This document shows positions 57,595-64,000 of a stretch of 64,000 nucleotides of DNA, in pieces. Numbering within the stretch: position 1 is the first letter of the stretch; each line of letters starts with the position of its first letter. The position numbers were made by a program, and so were the translations under genes. A model generated the notes under the pieces. The model had not been told where the DNA came from. It saw only the letters and a list, made by a program, of their open reading frames with translations, and ran no database searches. Origin of the DNA: Porogramme epimiltina (lineage: Eukaryota; Basidiomycota; Agaricomycetes; Polyporales; Polyporaceae); assembly GCA_900155495.1 (NCBI GenBank), contig FTLJ01000428.1, positions 62,001-126,000 of the forward strand. Reading direction: 5' to 3'.

Positions 57595-58237
57595 GGCGTA
57601 GGACACTTCTCCAGGATGGACGAGGGAGGATAGGATGGATGGTGGAAGGAAGGGGCGCGCGAGGGCGGAGGAAGAAAACGTTGAGCAGCTGTCGGCCGAA
57701 ACGCGGTTTGGTCCGTGATGCGCAGGAGCGTCATCGCCCACATGGCGCTCGCCCTCGTCCCCGCCGGTCCGTGCCAGCCGCCCGACCCTTTCCGATCGCC
57801 CCCCGACGCCCGAGGCCGACGTCGCCCCCGCGCGCACTCGAGAGTCCGAGGCCGAACTGGGGGAGCGCGGGGCGGCGACCGCGGCCACCTCGCGCGACGA
57901 GCGGCCTTCGCGGTGCGCGCGCGTATTTTTATCGAGATCGCCGCGCGAGAAGCCCCCCTCGACCCCGCGCACGGCCCAGACGCGACAGCCCAAATGTCGC
58001 ATGATTTTCGCCAGGGGCAGGCGCCCGCCCCAACGTCAGAGGGCGCGACAGTACTTTTGATCATGACACTGCACGCGGGCCGCGGTGGTTTCCCCTCCTC
58101 AGCACCCCGAGCTGACCCCAGCCGTCGCGCCTCTGCCCTCCCGCCCCTGCGAGCCGCAGCCCCCGCGGCGGCCCTGCCACTCCTTTGCCCCGCCCACGAC
58201 GTCTACGACACCCGCCGCCTGACGCCCAGCCAGCTCG
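57595..58237. promoter_or_regulatory. Divergent upstream region, IDH1 / alpha-beta hydrolase
   Basis: About 640 GC-rich bases between opposite starts. A T-rich tatttttatc at 57925-57934 is the only A/T box. No gene seen. Confidence 0.4.
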
Positions 58238-60251
58238 ATGGCCTACGACAAGCACAGTCCGGCTCTCGCGGAGTCCCTCCACGCGGCCCCGCGACGCGAC
58301 CTCTCGTTCTACCTCGTCCTCATCATCGCGGTCGCCCCCATCTGGTCGGTCGTGCCTCTCTCGTGGGGCTTCGTCGTCTACGCGCTCTACGCTGGCCTAG
58401 TCTGGACGTTTTCCTGGAAGGGTTGGTGCCTATTCGGGCTCGCGCTCTGTGAGGTCAGACCCAGTGACCGTTCCACCCCCCTGCGCCCCTTATCTCATCT
58501 CCCCTTCCCCACTAGGTATTCTTCAGCGTGTATCACTACAACCTCACCGCTTTCATTTCTGGCCCCAGCCCCAATGGCCCCGGCGACCTGCGTGAACTCC
58601 GTGCTGTCTTTCACCGCGTTCTCCAATCCGGCCTCGCCTCGCTGCCCGAGGACGGCTTCGACGAGGAATCCCTCGACGTCGACAGGCCTGGGAGTCCCGC
58701 AGAGAGCATCACCGCGCTGGAGTTCGATGACCCGAGGGCTATAGACTTCCGGAATTACCTTAGGACATGGTGCGTTCGCTCGATGTTCTCACCTTTCTCG
58801 AGGGCTCACACGGGCCTCGAAAAGGTTTGGGAAAGCCCCATGGTCGTCCATTCGTCGACATGAGATGTATTCCTGGCTTTATTGGTCCATCTTTAATGCA
58901 CCGTTCGCCGGTATCGACAACGTCCCGCTACACGAGCAGAAGGCTCTCCAAGAGGTTACCCAGCTCATCGAGCTCCGAGCAGGGGTTCAGATCCCCGAGG
59001 GATCCAACCCTGCAGCCACTCCTTTGCTCCTCACATTGGATCCCATCAATGTTTCATGGAGGCCCTTCGTATGGTACGCTGCAGTAGCGATTAGCAATAC
59101 CCTTCTCCGCCGACGACTCCAGACAAAGTGGAATGCAAAGATTGCCGTGTACAAGGACCTGGAGTGAGTGCCATCCGCGGAGCCACACGGGCATATACTG
59201 TGTTATTGACACTTTGCCCCAGGTATGTGCTCCGCGTGCCCTCGGGATGGAATGCCGCTACTGGTTCGCGCCCGATCGTCTTCATGCATGGCCTCGGCCT
59301 CGGTTTGTCCCAGTATTTCCGGTTCATTCAGCACCTATTCGTGGCGCTTCCGGATCAGCCGGTCCTCATCCCCCTTCTCCCCCACGTCAGCCAAGAGCTT
59401 CTCCACCCCCGCTTCTTGCGCCCAATGGGGAGGGTTGAGATGTCCCAGCATCTCGCGGAGTTGATCGAGGAGCTCGGATGGGCCGAGCTGGACGACACCT
59501 CCGCGGATTCATCGGACTCTGAAGCTCCTAAGTCCAAGGCCAGTCCCGCGAAGAAAGGTGTCACAATGTTGAGCCACTCCAAGTCAGCAAAGTTCGCGGA
59601 ATTGTCTGTGCGCCGGGCTGACACTTCACACAGCGGTTCCTTCGGACACGCATGGCTGCTCAAGGCCCATGCCAACATGATCACCCGCTCGTGTTTCGTC
59701 GACCCTGTGACGTTCTGTTCATGGGAAGGCGGTATGTTCTTTCTTTGCCGAGGAAAATTTTCCAACGCGCTCATAACTCCTTCGTAGACCTGTGTTATAA
59801 TTTCATTTACCGGCCGTGTGCGAATGTGCGTGGCAGTGGGCCCGCTGCCCACGATTCTCAGACTGACCCCAGTTCTTATAGGGTTTGGATCTGATCATTA
59901 AGTACTTTGTCGGCACGGAACTGGGCGTGGCAAACTTCCTTCAGCGCCATTTCGATTGGTCCTCGAATGCTCTGTGGTACGAGGAGATCCCGAACGCGAG
60001 GGACCCCCAAAAGACGATGTTCGTCCTTGGTGGGAAGGATTCAATCATTGATGCTAATGTGAGTCGCCACGGTGCCCTGGATTCTGGGTGGAAGTCCCTG
60101 ATGATCTTCCCAGCGCGTCAAGCGATACCTGACATCCCATGGGGTCCGGAAGGGACTCCGATTTGACCCCAATGGTCATCACGGAGAGGCCCTGCTCGCG
60201 ATCTCGCCATTCCACAACGAGATAGTTCAGTGGTTGCGGAACGAGAGTTGA
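58238..60251 (+). CDS. Membrane-anchored alpha/beta hydrolase
   Basis: Eight exons: 58238..58453, 58516..58769, 58825..59163, 59223..59582, 59634..59731, 59788..59825, 59882..60058, 60114..60251 (539 aa). Two hydrophobic segments near the N-terminus (LSFYLVLIIAVAPIWSVVPL; FVVYALYAGLVWTF) precede a cap-like region (EMYSWLYWSIFNAPFAGIDN). The hydrolase core has IVFMHGLGLGLSQY (oxyanion strand), the nucleophile elbow SHSNGS with Ser389, the acid in MFVLGGKDSIIDAN and the base in FDPNGHHGEALLAIS. The triad is therefore complete, with the elbow reading S-H-S-N-G, not G-x-S-x-G. An intron follows the catalytic Ser codon by two bases. Intron 58770..58824 ends in AAG. The substrate cannot be inferred; it is probably an ester or lipid hydrolase of an internal membrane. 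Confidence 0.85.
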
Positions 60252-61160
60252 TGCTTGGATTACGATCATGACTACTACGACCATGAACTAATACGCTCTC
60301 CTGGACATGACAATTGGATGCACGACACGTCGGAACCTTGTTTAACTGCATTTATACCGTCGTATACCCCGCTTCGTGTTGTCACATGCTACACTACCGT
60401 TCGCACATCCTGCACAGATAATGGCCCCTCCCGTGTATCTCGCAAGATTGACTCTAGATCGCACTTCATAGATAGCACGTCATATAGCTGCAAATTTCCA
60501 TGTCCTCAACGATCGCGCACCGTCGAAGACCGAAATACGGCCACCCAGAATCCGCGCTGCGCCGTGCCCCCCGGCGGCGCGCAAGGGCGACCGCGACGCC
60601 GCCCATTCAGTTCGCTCGGGCCACCGGGGTGGTGGCGCGAGTCTTCTCTCGCTGCTCCGCACGGCCCTTCACCGCTTGAGTCCTATAACGGTGATGTGTG
60701 TACGCGGCGCGACGGGTTGGACCGCAGCGCGTGTGTGGGTGGGTGGAGGCCCTCCGCGGGGCGCAGTCCCCCTCCTCTCCTCCCGGGCGCCCGGGCGCCC
60801 GGGTCCTCCCGCCCTACGCCTGTTCTATGAAATCGGGGCGAGCGGGTGGCAGCTAGGGTGGGCATGGCCCCGATCATTCCGGAAGACCCTGAGCAAATGC
60901 CCTACGCGGAGGCCCCTGGGGGAGGGGGCGGCGCGGACGTCTGGGGAACATGAGCCCGAAAAGCGCAGGCACCGCCAGTCCCTGCGCTGAGGACACAGGA
61001 GCGGCGACAAGGGGGGTTTTCGCTCCGTACGGTGCACCGTGGATCGCTTGGGGCAGGGCATCCCCCGTGACGCGTCATAAGGAGTCGTAAGGAGCGCAAG
61101 GAGAGCGTGATCGCGCGATCGTATTAACTTCCTGCGCGAGGGAGCCAATACATTCGTTCA
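60252..61160. other. Convergent 3' spacer with a long palindrome
   Basis: About 900 bases between two stops. It contains the 22-bp palindrome at 60782..60803. The DNA from 60540 on is very GC-rich. No gene or RNA gene supported. Confidence 0.45.
60782..60803. repeat. 22-bp perfect palindrome of CCCGGGCG units
   Basis: The unit CCCGGGCG occurs in tandem (CCCGGGCG, CCCGGGCG, CCCGGG) and the whole 22 bases equal their own reverse complement. Confidence 0.85.
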
Positions 61161-62359
61161 TTACGAGCGCAGCAGAACCTTCGCGCTCTCCCGGACGACC
61201 TGATGTAGAAGTTCCCCGTCGGGGCTGTAGAAGGCTTCGAGGTTCTCGGTGAACCAGCGCGCCGTGTCAACGCTAACTGCTACCGAGATCGGTGAATCAG
61301 TCCGAGAACTGTGGCGAAGACCGTAAGATGAGTACTACCCACCCGGGAAGTCCGTACCGTACAGAATGTGCTTTTCGTTCGTAAAGGTCTTCATCGCTGC
61401 CAAAGTAGGGTCGCTGGCGCTTAGCGCGGTGTCGAAGTAGAAACTCTTGAAGTCTTCCAGGATCTCATCTTTAGTGAGGGGACACCCCATGTGCGTGGAT
61501 AGCGCAGCGACTCGGGGCGCGAGAAACGGGGTGCTCCCGCCAAGGTGGGCGAGGACGATCCTGACGTTTGAAAAACGGCGTTTCTTCCCCGTAACGACCA
61601 GATGTGCCGCCGCCTTGAACGTCTCGTTTGGAACCTGCGGAAGTAAAAAAACAAAGCGAAGTCGCTCTGGTTCATTTCGCATGTCGTGACCTCAATGAGC
61701 GCGAAATGAGGTACTTCTGTTATCGGGATGCCTAAGAGGGGGTGCGGACAGGGCGTGGACGATGGGATCTGGGCGCCGTGGAGGAAGACCACGGCGGACC
61801 TCCTGTTTAGTTCTTCCCACACGGTGTCGAAGATGTCGTCACCTATGTACTCTTCTACCCGTTTAACACTCGCACGCCGTGACAAGACGGAACACTCACT
61901 GGCGTCAAGGCCCGAGCCGTACAGTGACGGCAGGCTCACCCCAACCGCGTTCAGCTCGTCCATCGCGAAACGTATTTCTTCAATGGAGCCTGCATCCGTG
62001 ATCGAGTGAGAAGGGACCGGGCCCTTAGATGGCCCCTGCACACCTTGGGAATCGAAAAGGTTCGGCGTGCACGCGAAGAAGGCGAATCGGCCTGGATGAT
62101 CTGCACAGATCCGGGCTGCGTACTCATTGTATCTCCGCGCCGCCGCGCGGTTTTCTGCGCATGCGGGGCCCCCAGGCATCCCGGCGGGATAAGATAGAAC
62201 CGCGAGGTCGATCCCCAGGCGGGCCATGGCGCGAAGGCTGATCTCCGGAGTCCACGGGAGGTTCTCCGGTGGGGTCTTGAATCCCACGTTCTCGCTTGCT
62301 TTTGTTTTGTCGAGCCATGGGGGGAAGATGTGGTGGTGGATGTCGATGCGGCCAGTCAT
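61161..62359 (-). CDS. ACMSD-like amidohydrolase-2 family (de)carboxylase/hydrolase
   Basis: Five exons on the minus strand: 62044..62359, 61900..61989, 61715..61854, 61343..61634, 61161..61279 (318 aa). The TIM-barrel metal ligands are in place: HxH at His8/His10 (RIDIHHHIFPP), the strand-5 His in VVFLHGAQIP, the strand-6 His in RIVLAHLGGSTPFL, and the strand-8 Asp in ILYGTDFP. MARLGIDLAVLSYPAGM, FAFFACTPNLFDSQG, ELNAVGVSLPSLYGS and YFDTALSASDPTLAAMKTF are typical of the 2-amino-3-carboxymuconate-semialdehyde decarboxylase / gamma-resorcylate decarboxylase group. The exact substrate (a tryptophan catabolite or an aromatic acid) is unresolved. It lies tail to head with a dehydrogenase on the same strand, 256 bases downstream of that gene's stop. 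Confidence 0.86.
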
Positions 62360-62615
62360 GCCTGCTTCAGCTTTGAGAGGAGGGCGGGAAGGAGGCCAGG
62401 ATACCCAGTCGACTCGAATATATATTGCTCCTTGGATTAGAAGGCCCAGTAGTCAAAATGCGAAGCATGGAGATTGGTTCAGCGGACGCCAGTGAACGAA
62501 TGGCACACGGAGAGCTGTTACAAACTGCATGCATTGATTACTTCTCCATGCGTCATACAAATCTGTGCGACGACAGACTTTGTACCTCTCGACTCCTCGG
62601 GTCCTAACATGCAAT

Positions 62616-63619
62616 TTACTTCCTCTGGAACTCCTTGCACTCGTCGTCGGCCCAGTTGACGAACTTGCCGGAGAGCGAATTCGGAGCTTGCAGAGCCAAG
62701 GCGGCGGCGACGTGACCCGCGTCGTAAGGGTCTACGAGCTCTCCCTTCTCGTAGGCCTCTACGAACCTCTGAATGGACTCGGATGGCATCACGGACGGGC
62801 CTTTGTCGCGGAGCAAAGCTTGCATCTACCCGAGAGACGGTTGAGCCAGCGATACATCGAAGAGAGGTGTCAGTGTGCTCACCGGCGTGTTGACCATGCC
62901 GGGACGCAACGCAACAAATGTCACATCAGGCTCCTCCCTTGCGATAGTCCTTACGCAGGGGCATCAGACTAATCATCCATATCGGAGGACACTTGTGTGG
63001 GGTGTACCTGCACAGACTGTTCATGGCTGCCTTGCCGGCGTTGTATGCGCCCCAGGTGGGGATGTTGCCAGTAGCCGCACCCGAGCTCATGAAGACGACG
63101 CGGCCTCCGAGCGAGCTCTTGCGCAGCTCGGGGAGGGTGGCCCGGAGGGCGGTGATGAGCGAGAAGAAGTTGGTGTCGAAGTGCTGCCTCCACTGCTCGA
63201 CCGACACATCGTCGGACGCGATCTTGCCCAGAGGTTCGAGCGTGCCCGCGTTGAGAATGACGCCGTCAATGCCTTTGTATTTCTCCACCCCCTGGGATAC
63301 AGCGGTGCGAACAGCAGCGGGATCGGTACTACGCTCCTCGCGATGCTGAGGACGCGAGAACAGGACGAGGCGCGATGGGGCACGTACACATCACATTCCA
63401 ACGCCATCAGTGACTCTCCGTGGGCATCCATGAGGCCTTGGAGGTCGGGGCCCCTCGTGCGCGATAACGCGACCACGTTCGCGTCAAAGGTGCCCAGGAG
63501 GAGTTTCGCGATGGCGAAACCGAGGCCTCTGTGGCGAGAGATCAGCGGCGGCCGAGTGGAATCGGACGGTGCATGCACTTGGACGCGCCGGTAAGGAGGA
63601 CGGTGGGCTTTGGCGGCAT
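62616..63619 (-). CDS. Short-chain dehydrogenase/reductase
   Basis: Five exons on the minus strand: 63579..63619, 63388..63528, 63008..63328, 62883..62949, 62616..62825 (259 aa). The Rossmann motif VLLTGASKGLGFAIAK (Gly11-x3-Gly15-x-Gly17), CDVTDPAAV, ILNAGTLEPLG (NAG), VVFMSSGAATG (catalytic Ser) and YNAGK (Tyr156, Lys160) are complete. The C-terminus (FVNWADDECKEFQRK) and overall length match the small fungal SDRs related to yeast YIR035C/YIR036C, many of which are NADP(H) benzil-type or sepiapterin-type reductases. Intron 62950..63007 ends in AAG. The gene is divergent from the last gene, 256 bases away. Substrate unknown. Confidence 0.9.
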
Positions 63620-63875
63620 GGGCGGCGGTGCGTCGTGGGCGGAGGAGAGGGGGGCGGGCTTGGGCGACTGGGAAGGTCGTCCGATCGCGAGTGGGACGAC
63701 GGCGCGGACGGTGAGAACCTTTGGGGCGCGACAGCCGCGGGCGCCTCGCAATTTCTGTCTGCGTCCCGAGCGCGTCCGAGCGAGAGCCACCTCACACCCC
63801 CACCCAAAATCTCGCCTCACTCCGTCCTCTCCTCTGCCCCCTTCCCTCCCTCCCCCCGCCTGCCGTCCAAAAGCC

Positions 63876-64000
63876 ATGGCCTCGCGCGCATTCTCCCGTC
63901 TCGCCCCCGCCCTCTCACACGCCCGGTCAGCGCGGCCAGTCGGGGCGCGCATTGCGCGTGCTTATGCGACGCAGAGCGAGCATACGGTCTGTTCCGTCTT
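63876..64000 (+). CDS. First exon of a probable mitochondrial protein, partial
   Basis: The ATG at 63876 opens MASRAFSRLAPALSHARSAR, PVGARIARAYATQSEHT, which is a classic matrix-targeting presequence: Arg/Ser/Ala rich, no acids, ending in an AYAT-type cleavage region. The exon appears to end at 63986 with donor gtctgt, and the intron runs out of the window. The mature protein begins only with about five residues, so its identity cannot be given. Confidence 0.6.
   Translation, partial: MASRAFSRLAPALSHARSARPVGARIARAYATQSEHTVCSV

Overview
The window reads as core nuclear DNA of a filamentous basidiomycete (Agaricomycetes, probably a polypore-type mushroom). The evidence is: compact protein-coding genes on both strands, very many 45-65 nt GT-AG introns with CTRAY-type branch sites, strong C/G preference at codon third positions, and orthologues of fungal housekeeping genes whose closest remembered sequences are basidiomycete. 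I saw no rRNA, tRNA, transposon, CRISPR array or prokaryotic operon. Exon coordinates were worked out by hand from splice sites, family conservation and frame; all complete gene models sum to a multiple of three.

Layout, left to right (28 genes). 0-6 kb: 3' exon of ribosomal protein L5, MED17 (-), a ten-exon Zn2Cys6 transcription factor (+). 6-7.5 kb: gene-poor. 7.5-18 kb: a Kre9/Knh1-type GPI-anchored wall protein (-), ESCRT-III VPS24 (+), NAD-isocitrate dehydrogenase subunit 2 (+), and a large SSD1/Dis3L2 protein (+). 18-26 kb: an RNase P/MRP Rpr2/Snm1-type zinc protein (-), a BTB-like protein (+), an unknown 112-aa protein (-), VID27 (+). 26-37 kb: glutamine synthetase (-), ER J-protein ERJ5 (-), Pol I factor RRN7 (+), a secreted/membrane cupin (+), a mitochondrial AIM9-like APH-fold kinase (-). 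37-39 kb: gene-poor, G-rich. 39-50 kb: a 961-aa coiled-coil, Met-rich protein (-), the centromeric histone CENP-A/Cse4 (-), a GFD2/YDR514C-like DEDDh nuclease-fold protein (+), ceramide synthase (-). 50-64 kb: RNA exonuclease 3 (+), AP-1 sigma (-), an unknown 444-aa protein (+), NAD-IDH subunit 1 (-), an alpha/beta hydrolase (+), an ACMSD-like amidohydrolase (-), a short-chain dehydrogenase (-), and the first exon of a probable mitochondrial protein (+).

Functionally this is a mixture of essential genes, not a pathway cluster. The two NAD-IDH subunits form one mitochondrial enzyme and lie about 44 kb apart; its product 2-oxoglutarate feeds the nitrogen assimilation served by glutamine synthetase, whose promoter carries GATA-type sites. 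I did not find a convincing new multi-gene system. The best leads are an enlarged L1 loop and a 502-nt intron in CENP-A, an SSD1 homologue that keeps the RNase II acidic active site, several GC-AG introns and microexons, a 231-nt in-frame segment in the DEDDh gene that may be a facultative intron, and three unrecognised protein families.
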